DNA from: Doris montereyensis
Lineage: Eukaryota; Mollusca; Gastropoda; Nudibranchia; Dorididae
Assembly: GCA_037039925.1 (NCBI GenBank)
Contig: JAXRKP010000080.1
Location: 1 to 64,000 of the forward strand
Reading direction: 5' to 3'
Length of the DNA stretch: 64,000 nucleotides
Shown: in pieces, positions 1 through 11,061 of the stretch
Position numbering within the stretch: the stretch's first letter is position 1
How the letters are laid out: every line of letters begins with the position of its first letter
Program-made: the position numbers and the translations under genes
The notes under the pieces: generated by a model
What the model was told of the DNA's origin: nothing
The model's database searches: none
What the model saw: the letters and a program-made list of their open reading frames with translations, nothing else

Positions 1-520
1 GTTTTCATATATTGTCACAAAATTGTATTTGGTTCCAATATATCCCATAATTTGTTTTTTTTTTTTGTTTGTTTGTTTTATTATTTTATTTATTTTTATT
101 TTTATTTTTGTGTTGTTGTTTTTTTTGCAATACAAATCTAGACATTAAAAGATAACCATAATGTAATCCTAATAGTTCTTATTAAATTCTCTACTCCCCC
201 CCTCCTCCCCCAACACATGCTGCATAATTTAATTAATAAAACGACTGTCGGCTAATGCTATCACTACTATCATTTTATTATATACACCACTTTACTTTAT
301 TAGTATTACTATCGTCCTCTATCACCACAACCACTGCCCTAATATTTGTTCTTCTTTTTCTTTTCTTTTTCTTTTTTTTATTATTAATAAGAGATGATTA
401 TAATGATATTCCTACTTGTAGAAATTTTGACTGTTAAATGAACTTAGGATAGTGATGAAATATAGTAATGGTCATTTTGGGGTAGCCTCTGCAGTCTGTT
501 GCGCTTCCATTCATCATTGC
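1..520. other. AT-rich noncoding stretch
   Basis: Low-complexity T-rich and TTTG/TTTA-rich DNA. A short open frame near 255-437 is mostly poly-Leu/Phe from T runs and has no recognisable domain. No gene is supported here. Confidence 0.6.
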
Positions 521-761
521 TTTTCTTTTTTTTTTTTTTTCTCTCCTTGTTTTATTGAATTCATTATTTCAAAACAAAACCCACTAAAAACATGAAACAA
601 AAACAAGAAAACATTAAAAGAATATAAAGATAAAATAAAATAAAATAAAGTGAAATACCTGAGACAAAACATCCGAGTAACAACAATCCCCCATCCCCCA
701 ACCCATTTTTAAACGAAAAATGAAAAACAGAAAGAAAAAAACAGCTGACGAAAATATTAGG

Positions 762-1865
762 TTAGATATCAATGTTTCTTAATTTTGCGTTGAAATTGAA
801 TATTTCAATCAGATTTCCCCCTCCTCCATATTTGTACTTTGACACTGCCATTTTAGCTACCGATAATATTCTATTTATCTCCTGAATTTCAGTTTGGCAA
901 ACTCTACTTGCAAATGTTAATCCAAGTAATATGTCCTTCCTTTCTAGAACAATTCGTTTACCTAATTTCATAGAAAGTCTATCTTCAATGGTCTTCCATA
1001 GATTTGTTGTTTTCGAGCAGTCTACAAAGAAATGTTCTATATAATCCATTTCTGAGCAATACGAACAATGTGGGGAGTCGCGAATTCCCATTTTGTGTAG
1101 TAAAATATTTGTTGGATAAATATTGTTCAGTATTTTCCACTGCAATGCTCTCAATCTTATTTCTTTTATCTCAACGCATCCTAAACTCCAATGTTTATTT
1201 GTGATATGAACGTCAAACCTTCGGAGCCACAGATTTTCTGTGTGTGATCTTTTAGTTCCTTTAATCAGTTTTAGAAATCCCTTTCTTCCAATTTCTCCAA
1301 CTGGTTCACCTCTAAAAAGGATTTCTTTAGGGCTTATCGTCACAGCTTCGTGTCGAAGTCTATCTTTTGGTAGCGAATTGTATATTAGCCAATAATCTAA
1401 TACTTCCCGTGGATAATTACCGTATTTTTGAGTGAACTGTTCAAAATCTATTATTGGTCCGCCATTGCAAATATCTTTGATATATTTCAACCCTTTAACT
1501 ATAAGATATTGCACATGCAAAACCTTTCCAGCGTGAGTTACATTATTATTATTAAATAAAGGTTGGAGGAAAATATTAGCTTCTTTTTCTTTATATCTCT
1601 TGCCGAAATTATGTTTTGTCCATGTCTTTAGTACCCGAAGCCAAAATTCATTGCGAATAAGGGACATACCTTGAAATTGTTTCAGAGAAACATTTGCTTC
1701 AAAAGCTGTTAGTCCGCCAACGGGTGATAAAACTTTTTCAATCAAATTTTTAAAGCAGCCTTCCTCTGATTCAATGAATTTCTCGGCCCAATCTAATAGG
1801 TATGCGTCTTGTATTTCTACAATATTTGGCATGTTAAGTCCTCCCATTTCAACAGGACTGAACAT
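762..1865 (-). CDS. LINE ORF2 C-terminal segment with CCHC knuckle
   Basis: This 367-residue open segment covers the post-RT part of the L1/Tx1-like ORF2. It contains RLRALQWKILNNIYPTN, a region conserved in L1-type ORF2 C-termini, followed by the CX2CX7HX4C knuckle. It has no start of its own; the ATG at 1863 is internal to ORF2 and continuity with the RT is lost through a frameshift near 1850-1870, next to a run of T. The protein would act in reverse transcription of its own RNA at the target site. The 3' stop near 762 is likely the true end of ORF2. Confidence 0.85.
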   Translation of the reverse strand: MFSPVEMGGLNMPNIVEIQDAYLLDWAEKFIESEEGCFKNLIEKVLSPVGGLTAFEANVSLKQFQGMSLIRNEFWLRVLKTWTKHNFGKRYKEKEANIFLQPLFNNNNVTHAGKVLHVQYLIVKGLKYIKDICNGGPIIDFEQFTQKYGNYPREVLDYWLIYNSLPKDRLRHEAVTISPKEILFRGEPVGEIGRKGFLKLIKGTKRSHTENLWLRRFDVHITNKHWSLGCVEIKEIRLRALQWKILNNIYPTNILLHKMGIRDSPHCSYCSEMDYIEHFFVDCSKTTNLWKTIEDRLSMKLGKRIVLERKDILLGLTFASRVCQTEIQEINRILSVAKMAVSKYKYGGGGNLIEIFNFNAKLRNIDI

Positions 1866-2030
1866 AACGCTTCTTTTTTTTTTTCAATTGCTCTTCTGTT
1901 TGTATATCTCTTTTGCCATATAAACTTGAAAAATATTCGATTTATGTCTGATAAAATTTCATCGGGAATACCAATACTTCTCATCACATAGGTTAACTGA
2001 CTGAGAGCAAACGTTTTAAGTATCTGAATT

Positions 2031-2771
2031 TTACCCATTATTGACAGATTTTTTTACCCACTGCGTCAATATACATTTAATTGTGTTAATTCTTTTATCC
2101 CAATTTTTTGCAATGCTTATTGCGGGTTCATTGTTTCTAAAGAATATACCTAGTATTTTTATTTCATTTACTGTGTTTATTCCATGCATTATGCAAGGAA
2201 ATGGATTAGTAAAATTTAATGGCATAGCTAACGATTTTTCTTTATTGAGTTTCAGTCCAGACAGTTTTGAGAATATTTCAACTTGATCTAATGCATTCTT
2301 GAGATCATCAATGCCTTTGGCAAATAGCGACATATCATCCGCATATTGTTTTATTTTTATTGGTTCTATTCCCTCGACAGGACTTATGCCTTTTATGTTT
2401 TTGTTTTGTCTAATGCTTATGGCGAGTAGCTCTACAGCCACAATAAACAAGAGGAGATATTGGACACCCTTGCCTCACACCTTTTCTACATTAAATTCTT
2501 CTGAGATAAAACCTGCATTTTTAACAGAAGTTGTTCTTCCATGAAACAAAACCTTCATCCATTTCATAAAATCATCTCCAAATCCAAATGTTTTAATTGA
2601 TTCCAAAAGAAAAGGAATTGATATAGTGTCAAACGCTTTCCTAAAATCCAGAGAGACAAGTATATCTTGATTATCTGTGTTATTCTTTGTTTTCAAGATG
2701 TCGTCAATGTCCCGAATCATATCAGGATGATTTTTCTGCCTGGTATGAAAACCTTTCTGGTCTATGTGCAC
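2031..2771 (-). CDS. LINE reverse transcriptase core (palm), split in two frames
   Basis: Two adjacent open segments, 2771-2475 and 2450-2031, carry the palm of the LINE reverse transcriptase. Motif A is SLDFRKAFDTI and the catalytic motif is YADD within IKQYADDMSLF. The conserved metal-binding aspartates (D in motif A, DD in YADD) are all present, so the active site is intact even though the frame changes between the segments near 2450-2475. The part between, around the conserved G/P turn, is readable in the neighbouring frame. Confidence 0.85.
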
Positions 2772-4420
2772 GATTTTTCTACGTAGACGCCAGCCTTTCG
2801 ACGAATACGGCGATTATCTTATAATCGGTATTAGAAAGGGTGATCGGCCTCCAGTTAGTTGAGCCTGTCCTATCTTTTCCTTTATGTAGTAAGCTTATGA
2901 TTCCCAGTTTTTGAGACCCTGATAGTGAGCCCTTTTTGAAGCTGTATTGGAATGATTCTAGCAGAGGATCTTTGATATGTTGCCAAAATAGCTTGTAGAA
3001 TTCAATAGGAACCGTCGATTCCTGGTGCAGAACAATTCTTCATGCTATTTATAGCATCTAAAACTTCTTTTTCAGTAACCTCCTGGTCACACAATTCTTT
3101 TTCTGCATTTGGGATTATTGGTATTGTAAGAGAAGGGGTGAATGCTCTGGTTGCCTGAATAATGTCCTTTGTTCTTTCCTCTTTCATAGATTTTTGTAAT
3201 ATTTTTTTTATTGTTTCCAATATCTCAAGTGGTTTAAATAGATCCTATTTTCACCTCTGAGTTTATTTATGGTGTTATTGTGATCCTCTATCCTTTCTAA
3301 GTTCAGAGAGAATTTATTACACTCTTCTTCTTCGATCCATTTTATTCCAGATTTTATTTGTGCACCTCTGGTTTCTTCCATTTGAATGATTTCATTTCTT
3401 TTTAATAATATATAGTCTTGTCCTAAGTTTCTCTAACGATGTGGATCTTTAACGACTTCATTTTCTATTTTGTTTATTTGCGATATAAGGTTAATTTTTT
3501 TCTTGTTTGATTTGATTTTTTATTGCTATATTGCTGACTAAATTTCCACTAATTAATTTTTAATGTATTCCCATGCTAGATGTTCGTCTGTATATCTTCG
3601 TTCACTTATAATTTGTTCCATTGTTTTATGTATAAGATTTATGTATTGCTTGTCTTTCAATAAGTTAATATTTTTTTCACTTTTATAATATGAGGGCCGT
3701 GGAGAGTTGACCAGAAACCCATTTTGCATTCGACTGCTCTGTGATCTGAGAAACCAAGGGTTCTGATGTCTACACTTTCTATATAAGGCATCATGTTTTC
3801 ATCGGCAAATATGTAATCCAGACGTCTAGCAGTATAAGAGGTTTCTCTTGCCCATGTGTGTTGTTTATAACTGGATTATTTTCTCCATACATCAATCAAT
3901 CCTAAGTCAGTGTCACTGTTGCCTTGAATGTCTTTATGCCTTTGTTTTTTTGGCCTGCAATAATGTCAAATTCGTTATTAAGGACACAGTTGAAATCTCC
4001 AGCTACTATTGTTTTTGTGCCATCATTTACTCTGTCATGGTCAGTCATAGTTTCTTTCAGCTCTTTTCAAAAGACAACCCTATCCTTCACATTGCAAGGT
4101 GGTATAAACGTTGTATATTAACATGTCCTCATCCTGAAGTTTACATTTAGATGATATGTATCTTGAATTCTTGTGCACTACTGATATATTACCAACTACA
4201 TTTTTGTTAAAAACAAAGTTAGTAATCCACCGTTATGTTTCTATTCCTGCTTGTAAATGTACAGTCCCTCCCCACTGTGATTCTATAACACAGTTCCTCT
4301 TCTTTTAGGCAGGCTTGTTGTAGCATTAAGGATTGTGTATTCTTTTGTCTTAAGAAGTTTAATGATTGCCTTTCATTTTTCTTATTTCTTAATCCACACA
4401 CGTTTCAAGTCAGAGCTGTA

Positions 4421-4785
4421 AGTGAAGCCATTGCCAGGTATTTTTTCAGTTATTTCATTTTCAGTCTAGTTTTACTGATTTAACATCAATCCACATATTC
4501 CTTCTCATTTATCTCCACTTCATCCCATTATCTATTTATTTCACTTTCAGCATGATTCACCTTCTCCATTCATCCGTGGCACTGGCATGTCTTACCATCA
4601 ATGCCATTTCACACCTTCGTTCATAAGCCTTCCTTTCCATTCCACACTGACTGTGTTACCTTTTTTGGTGCATGTATTGTCATTCCACAATAAGCTTTCA
4701 TCAAAGATACGAATCCGGAGATAGATCTAGTATTAGTAGTATCGTAGGTATCATGTATGTAAAATGAAAGGCGAAATATGACAAC
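4421..4785. other. Noncoding junction between LINE and Penelope-like element
   Basis: No recognisable coding sequence. It may be upstream LINE sequence (5' of the endonuclease) but I see no ORF1 signature. It ends in a short AGATCTAG-rich patch next to the Penelope-like element. Confidence 0.4.
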
Positions 4786-4810
4786 TCCACTAATAAAGAC
4801 AGAACAAACA

Positions 4811-4843
4811 CGTGACGTTTCGGGTATAGCTTCCCTTCGTCAG
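4811..4843 (-). ncRNA. Hammerhead-ribozyme-like motif of Penelope terminal repeat
   Basis: On the minus strand the sequence reads CTGACGA, then A, a GGG...CCC stem II with an 8-nt loop, then GAAACGTC. These are the conserved CUGANGA and GAAA boxes of a hammerhead ribozyme. It is not canonical, because an extra A separates CUGANGA from stem II. Helices I and III were not resolved by eye, so activity is uncertain. Confidence 0.5.
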
Positions 4844-5096
4844 ACAACAAACGAGAAATATCTAGAATCTAGATCTAAGTACTACCTCAGGCATCACACA
4901 ATGTGATGTCATTGTCAAGAAAAAACAGAAAGGAGAAAGAAAGAAAGAAAAGACAGTGATGATAAGAAACGAAGCAGAGGGGTTGTGAAGAATGAGCGAG
5001 TGGAAGGTTCAGATCTAAAATGAAATTTTAAAATATGAAAATAAAGAAGTAATAAAAGGTGAGAGTGAGAAGGTAGAGAAGAGAGAGAGAGAGGAA

Positions 5097-5100
<4 letters not shown>

Positions 5101-5166
<66 letters not shown>

Positions 5167-5181
5167 GAGAGTGAGAGCGAG

Positions 5182-5250
<69 letters not shown>

Positions 5251-5274
5251 AAGCAGGGGGAAAAAAGGGAGAGA
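5101..5274. repeat. (GA)n microsatellite
   Basis: About 170 bp of GA dinucleotide repeats with a few interruptions near 5165-5190. Long open frames of alternating Ser-Leu or Arg-Glu in both directions are artefacts of this repeat. Confidence 0.97.
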
Positions 5275-6018
5275 GAGAGACGTGTGACTATGGGAAACAA
5301 GAACGAAAAATAGGATAAATATAAGACTAGATCTTTATCTCCTCCCTGGATCTAGAAAGAAGAAATGATAGGGAATGAATGAAAGGAAGTATCATTATCA
5401 ATCAAGGCAAAAATTTACAGTGAAGGTGCAAAATATATATAAATTATTATAAATTAAAATTTATCGATGCAGTATGAGTAAGGGAAGAGAGTAAACAACT
5501 TATCTGACACTGACATTTTTTTAAAATGACAGTTTGCACTAGCTGATACTTTCCAAGTCATCGAAGTCTTAACTTTTTGTCCTTGGTGATAACAAAATAA
5601 AATAGGGTCTCTTCCGTAAGGGAAACTGTGCGCAAAGTTGCTTCCGGTAAATGTGAACATAGGGAAAAAGAGAAAAAAAAAGTGTGCAAAGATGCCTTCC
5701 ACTACCATTGAGTACGCTACCATAGATGGGCACACGGGGTATGAACCGCCAGAGGGACCCAACTTTGCCCGGGATAGGAAGGGGTGTGGGGGGGCAGGGG
5801 TTTAGCATGGGGAAATGGGATAGTTTCTGTGGGGGTGTTGGGGGCCGGATGGTGTAGGGTAGAGGATGGTGAAGGGTCAGGGATAGTAAAAGTAATAGCG
5901 TGTGGGAGTTACTCCAGAGAAATTATACAAATTGGTGTAAGACGTTCACAACATCAGGGTTGATTGTGCCCAATCTTGCTAGTATAAGTATAAGCTGGTT
6001 CTCTAAAGACTTCCTAGA

Positions 6019-6428
6019 CTAGCACAGCCGGTACATGACCTGAGAATGCATATTTTTCAGGTCATGGGTTCCTCGGATGTCCTGGTCCATATTTGTAAAT
6101 GCAAAGTAAAGGCACCGGTTTGCTTTCGCAGTGCAGTATTCGATATGTCTCCTGTGATGGCCAAATCTGTTGAGAGTTGCAAGCCAGTTTCTCCGATATA
6201 GGCCATTCCACAATGACTGCAGCGAAGACCATAACTTACGTTGCGAGAGGCGCAGGAGAATTGCCCATTCACTGTCCAGGTCTGTCTAGGGAACTGAATG
6301 GTTGTGGAGCCATCTTTGCAGTTAGTGCGTCCACATCGGACGGTGCCCGACGGCAAGGAGTCAGTAGAGAGGCGACTGTGCACAAGGATATCCATTATCC
6401 TGAAGGTTAGTGTGTCTCTTGAAGGCAA
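6019..6428 (-). CDS. GIY-YIG endonuclease domain of a Penelope-like element
   Basis: The segment 6428-6057 contains a Cys-rich lead-in (VRCGRTNCKDGS), then CASRNVSYGLRCSHCGMAYI followed by GETGLQLS. SYG and AYIG correspond to the GIY and YIG halves of the nuclease motif. The frame then slips near 6175, where the neighbouring frame continues with FGHHRRHIEYC and FTNMDQDIRGTHDLK, normal C-terminal features of this domain. The nuclease would nick target DNA to prime reverse transcription. The copy is broken by at least one indel and lacks its RT. Confidence 0.82.
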
Positions 6429-6834
6429 TTAATGGAAAGGAAAGGAAAACACGTCTAGTCTCGTCACTAGCGTGTAGAATAGGCAGGTTCTTGGTGACTA
6501 TATTGATGACACAGTGTGTGCGGATGGTACGGAAGGATAAGAGGTACCGTATGCGTTTGGTCTTTTTCTTCCTACGATATTGAGGGCGCTCTTAACGGGG
6601 TACAATTTTAGCTCTCTGAAAGGCTTGACAAATGATGGTCCTTGGGTAGCTTCTGCGTAGGAAGAAATCAAACATCTTAGGCGCTTCTTTGTGAATAGGT
6701 GCTCGGCAGAACAGATGCGTCTGGGACGGAGGAATTGAGAGTATGGATAGTATCTTTTGCATTATTTATTTGCAAAGTGGTGGAGGAGAGGATGTGTAGT
6801 GGAAGAGGACTTAATCCTCGTCAGACACAATAAT

Positions 6835-8880
6835 ACCTGGTTATTTCCCTTGACTGTTAATGTTGTATCAATTTCACCTCCTATCAATATCAAATCATTT
6901 ATCATTAGAAGAGACCAAAATCTTCAGGTATAATTTTCATAAAGTAGATCTTATTCCATTCTTGGATCATGTTATCATTTATTACATTTTTTTTTTTTTA
7001 TTAACTGTAATTTTGAAATGTCTCGATCTAGATCTACTTTTCACCAGCTGGTATTATATTGCCGTTGCCATTCTTTTTTTCATGAAAGTGAAAACTATAA
7101 TATTCTAATACATGTACTATAGATCTAGATCTAGATCATTATGTACAATAACAGGATTGCATCCAATTTCTCCCTCTGCCCAATAATAGTATGAAGGCGG
7201 TGTGCCTATCAATTTTAATTAGTTGGGCTGTCTTGAGTTTGGCTTGTTGAAGGTCTTTCGTTGTTTTGGATTGATATATACATGTAAAACCTCTGAGGTT
7301 ACCTACAGGACAATTTCAATCATCCAATCATACATGTACATAAAAAAAAATTGGTATATTTTGTAGAAGTGAAAATGTGTGAAAAACAATAAACAAAGCG
7401 GGATAAGATATAATGAGCCTAATGACCAGGGCTGCCACACTGCCAGATGGCCACATGCGTGGTCAAATTGGCCAAAAGTGGCCACCACACAGAGAATCGC
7501 TTGGCCACGACAAATATTGTTTGGCCACAGACCTAACGGGGCGCTGCAAATTATTATTTTTATAAATTTAGAATTCGGCCAATGTTCCCAATTAGTAACA
7601 AAAAAACCCACAAAAACTGAACTAAATTGGCTCTATTTGTATTGTATGTCTGGCAATTAAGGTATGTTATTGTTAGGCTAAGGCAGAGAACATAAGCGCT
7701 AGGCGCCGTACACACCGGCAAAAGCTACTATTATAGCGGGTGGGCCACGGTACGAAACCCCCCCCCACTAGGGGAAATTTATGACTTATACTGGGTTGAA
7801 GTGGGGCCTTTCCCAACTTCAAAATCACTTGTTATGCAAAAATCAAGTGTCAAGTGCAGGAGTTTCGGCCCTTGAAAGGTCATTAAATGCAGAAATTGTC
7901 AAAAAATATGAATTTTTATTGTTGTTGTCATGGGCATTTGTTTTGAGATATAAACCATCTCCAGTCACTTTTATTCGTAAAAAAAAGACTTAAATTTTTT
8001 ATGAATATTTATTTATATTATTTTATGACTTATATAAGGAAAAACAAACTTTGGCGGCCGTTTTCTCAAAAAGCTAAGAAATCACGTCTAACTTAAGTTT
8101 GATAGCATTGGCCGGTTATGGTAATAGTACTTATTGTTGAATTTGATCTCAATTCCTTATGAATAAGTGTAAATCAAATCTGGGGGAAAGAATTTGACAT
8201 AGATTTTATGAACAATTCTTATCTGAACTTATCAGTATGTGAAATGTGATGAAAAAATATTTGTTATCAATAAATTAGATCGCCTTAAATTTGAGATTAA
8301 GTTTAAGGAATGAACCCCATTAACCACACAGGGAATGATGTGATACCATACTTGTACTTAGTTTTAACGTTGACCAAAAAGCTACTTGATATGATAATCT
8401 TGCTGTGGTATATTTGGCAGTCATGAGTTATGGCCCTTGGCATGCAACTGTTATGCATTGTACAAAGCATCATATGGACACGTACTTATCATCAGAATCT
8501 TCGTCGTCACGTGATTGATATCGATTACCACGTGTTGTTATGATTGGGTCCATACAAAATGGCTGCTGTTTACGTTTGCTTACAAGTACAAGTCCCTCCT
8601 GTTAAAATCTATATTTTAACTATATCTAATGTCCATGATGTTTGAGATATCTGCATTTGTATTTCTTCTTAATCTTAATTCTAGAAAACAATGGCATCTT
8701 GTTTGTTTAACTGAATTTTTATCGCAGCAGCCTTTATAGAATAATGATTCTAATGTTTTGTTCTATTTCTAATTCTCTATTCTCCAGGAATAACAATATT
8801 TCAAAACTTAATACATGTACAGACAATCAAAGACATTTTGATTATGAAAACAACGCTGTGACAATGTATTCAATTTTAAT
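6835..8880. other. Noncoding stretch, no gene recognised
   Basis: AT-rich DNA with AGATCTAGATC simple motifs near 7120-7135. Between 7440 and 7530 the words TGGCCA/GGCCAC recur about six times in 90 bp. A 93-residue open frame (7379-7660) spans this patch, but I recognise no domain and do not call it a gene. Confidence 0.5.
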
Positions 8881-8888
8881 ATTATGCG

Positions 8889-11060
8889 TTGTGTAATATT
8901 CTAAAAATGGCTTCCGAAAAACCTGTCGATTTAAAAAGAAGGAAGAATGTGAAACAAGGCAAAAATGTTAGAATCTGTGTCATTCATAATACACGCTTGC
9001 ACAAGTATGGAGAAGTTAAACAATTCACAGAAGTATCATGGAAAAGAGTTCAAGGGAATCAAAAGAATTACGTCTACAAAGCAACAATTCTACAGAAAGA
9101 AAGTCAAACATATGTGAACATATACCTAAAGTTTTAAATGATTTCCAGCATGGCTATCATCGCCCGTGTTATCAAACCTTTACACTGTTACCACAGCAGT
9201 CTAGAAAAGGGCAATCAGAAGAACAGACGAATACAAACTCACCAAGAAAAAGGTGTACACTTGCTCACCATACCAGTGACACATTGTTTGATCAAGAAAT
9301 ATGCATATCTTGTCAAAGAAGAAAAAAAGTATGTGACTGATTGGGCTAAGGAGTCTATAGCAGAAGCAGCAAAGATGAAATATGATTTTAAAATGATAAG
9401 CCTAACTGAAAACACCTGTTTAATTGCACAGCAAGCCCATTATCACAAGTCCTGTCAGAGAGATTATGTGAGGAAGTCTGATCGTTATGTTGATCTTTCA
9501 CAATCTACTGAACATGGAAGAGATCAAAAGAAATTTGAGGAAGTCCATTCACATGCTTTAAGATTTATCACTGGCTATGTTCAGAAACATATCATTGAAA
9601 ACTGCAGTGTAGAAAGAATAACAATGTTGAAAGAAAAATATCTCAATTATTTAGTCTCACTTCCCAGATGTTTATAACCCCAAGTACAAAACCTACAAAC
9701 TAAAACACAAGCTTGTCAAAGCATTTGAAAACCACATACAATTTTGGCAATCCAACTATAAAAGTGAATTTGTATACAAGTGATGTTTCAAAGGGAATTG
9801 CAATTGAAACAGCTTTTGAACAGGCTTCCTCTGAGGAGAGAAGGCTTCAGGAAGCAGCACTCATTCTTACGCGAGAAGTCCTTGCCACATACAGAAATGT
9901 ACAGCCTATGCCTTGGCCACCTAGCTAAGCTTTCCTCATTTCAAAGCAAAGTGATATTCTTCCACTTCTTTTGATTTTCATAAAGAACTTGTTATCTTGT
10001 AGGAAGGACAAATCAACTATTCGCTCTGAAAGACTTGCTTATTCACTATGTCATGATATTTGTTATAATTTAACAAACGGCCAATGGAAGACACCAAAGC
10101 ATCTGTTGTTAGGTATGTCTGTCAGACATATTACTGGAAGCTCAAGGATTGTTAATTTCCTAAACCGTCTTGGACATTGTGCTCTCATTCAACTCTTTTG
10201 GAGCTAGAACAGCGATGTGCGATAGTGTCAGTGAGAATAAATCAAATCTTCCTGCGGGTGCTACAAAGCAAGCCCTTATCACTAATTTCTGTTGGGACAA
10301 TTTTGACCTTTTAGAAGAGACACCAAGTGGGTTAAGGACCTCATTCACCCCATGGAATCATAATACAGGAAACTCTTGAGGAATCCACAAATGAAGATCT
10401 GACCCAAGTTCAAACATGCAACAATAGTGGAATGACAAAGACAAAACGACGCTCTGTAAAATATCAACCAACAGACATTGAACCTTGTTTTGTTCACAGC
10501 AAAGTGGAGTCAACAGTAGATGTCAATGAAACCTACTTTGAATATGAAAATGAAAGAAATTTTTAAAAAGCCTTTTTTCTATGGATATTCTGTCGCTTGA
10601 AAATTAATTCAAGTGGTGCTACTGTCCCTAGCTGGAAAGGCTGGGTATCTGCCACGGCTGAAGACAAGGAAGAGAAACAATCTCTCGTAAATTATAGGCC
10701 ACCCATCAATGCCTCAGTGAACGAATTATCAACAGTTCAAAAACTATTGCAGATTTCAATCCATGGCAACAGATGATTTAGGACAGAAATTCACTTTTGT
10801 GACTTTTGACTTAGCAGTTGCAAAAAAGTCTTCGATATCGTACGGAACCAACCCAGTGTCTACAAAAACGTTATATCATTCATCTTGGCGCTTTTCATAC
10901 CACCCTGTCATATCTTTCTGCCATTGGTAAACTCATGAGGGGGTCTGGTTTTAAAGAAATAGTGATAGAAGCAGGAATATGTGCAAGCATCCTTTCAAAT
11001 TCAGATGGTGTTGATCTCTCACAAATGCCACCATGCAAACAAGTGCTCTACCTTCATATA
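8889..11060 (+). pseudogene. Decayed copy of a multicopy invertebrate protein family of unknown function
   Basis: Successive frames on the plus strand give pieces of one protein. The N-terminal third has Cys/His pairs that look like metal sites (near 9160 HRPCYQTF, near 9305 CISCQRRKKVC, near 9435 AQQAHYHKSCQRDYVRK). A middle part near 10280-10330 has ITNFCWDNFDLLEETPSG, followed by a C-terminal block at 10870-11000, HLGAFHTTLSYLSAIGKLMR and then GSGFKEIVIEAGICAS. From memory, this layout resembles large uncharacterised families in mollusc and cnidarian genomes, but I cannot name a domain or function. At least five frame changes or stops break it. It ends abruptly at about 11060, where a LINE begins. 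Confidence 0.55.
9138..9677 (+). CDS. Largest open piece of the unknown Cys/His-rich family
   Basis: An open segment of 179 codons inside the broken gene at 8889-11060. Its second half reads TDWAKESIAEAAKMKYDFKM, then a cluster with H and C residues (AQQAHYHKSCQRDYVR), then LRFITGYVQKHIIENC. The first 60 or so codons are out of frame with the conserved sequence, which is read better in the overlapping frame 9038-9340 (YHRPCYQTFTLLPQQ and EICISCQRRKK). The true coding frame switches near 9310. No start is supported. Function unknown. Confidence 0.4.
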   Translation: MISSMAIIARVIKPLHCYHSSLEKGNQKNRRIQTHQEKGVHLLTIPVTHCLIKKYAYLVKEEKKYVTDWAKESIAEAAKMKYDFKMISLTENTCLIAQQAHYHKSCQRDYVRKSDRYVDLSQSTEHGRDQKKFEEVHSHALRFITGYVQKHIIENCSVERITMLKEKYLNYLVSLPRCL

Positions 11061-11061
11061 A

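Larger units (their letters stand above)
526..4420 (-). mobile_element. L1/Tx1-like non-LTR retrotransposon, ORF2 region, frames broken
   Basis: Read on the minus strand, this is an almost complete LINE ORF2. The endonuclease begins near 4410 with CGLRNKK and ends near 3845-3690 with RLDYIFADEN and GFSDHRAVECKMGFW, the AP-endonuclease SDH motif. The reverse transcriptase follows: NWRPITLSNTDYKI near 2850, motif A SLDFRKAFDTI near 2650, and the catalytic YADDMSLF near 2340. The C-terminal part (1865-762) ends in a CX2CX7HX4C knuckle (CSYCSEMDYIEHFFVDC). The frame is interrupted near 1850, 2040, 2460, 2770-3000 and through the endonuclease. A minus-strand AATAAA (551-556) and an A tail (526-540) mark the 3' end. 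The clade call rests on the RT motifs and C-terminal knuckle. ORF1 was not identified. Confidence 0.88.
4790..6830 (-). mobile_element. Penelope-like retroelement, 5'-truncated
   Basis: Minus strand. The linker between RT and endonuclease is recognisable near 6660-6440: FFLRRSYPRTIICQAFQRAK, then a basic stretch, then a region ending FPLIAFKR. The GIY-YIG endonuclease follows at 6428-6019. The RT itself is missing, so the copy is 5'-truncated near 6830. About 1.2 kb after the endonuclease, at 4843-4811, lies a hammerhead-like motif in the same orientation, as expected for the terminal repeat of these elements. A GA microsatellite (5101-5274) has expanded between the two. Penelope-like elements encode an RT fused to a GIY-YIG nuclease and carry hammerhead motifs in their terminal repeats; that part is family knowledge. 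Confidence 0.82.

Noticed and set aside
5028..5300. Long open frames of Ser-Leu or Arg-Glu repeats here and at 26.9-27.4, 34.0-34.3, 48.2-48.6, 51.6, 54.9, 60.4 and 62 kb
   Set aside because: They are translations of GA/CT microsatellites and appear on both strands.
7379..7660. A 93-residue frame with repeated TGGCCA words
   Set aside because: No recognisable domain and the DNA repeat explains the peptide pattern.
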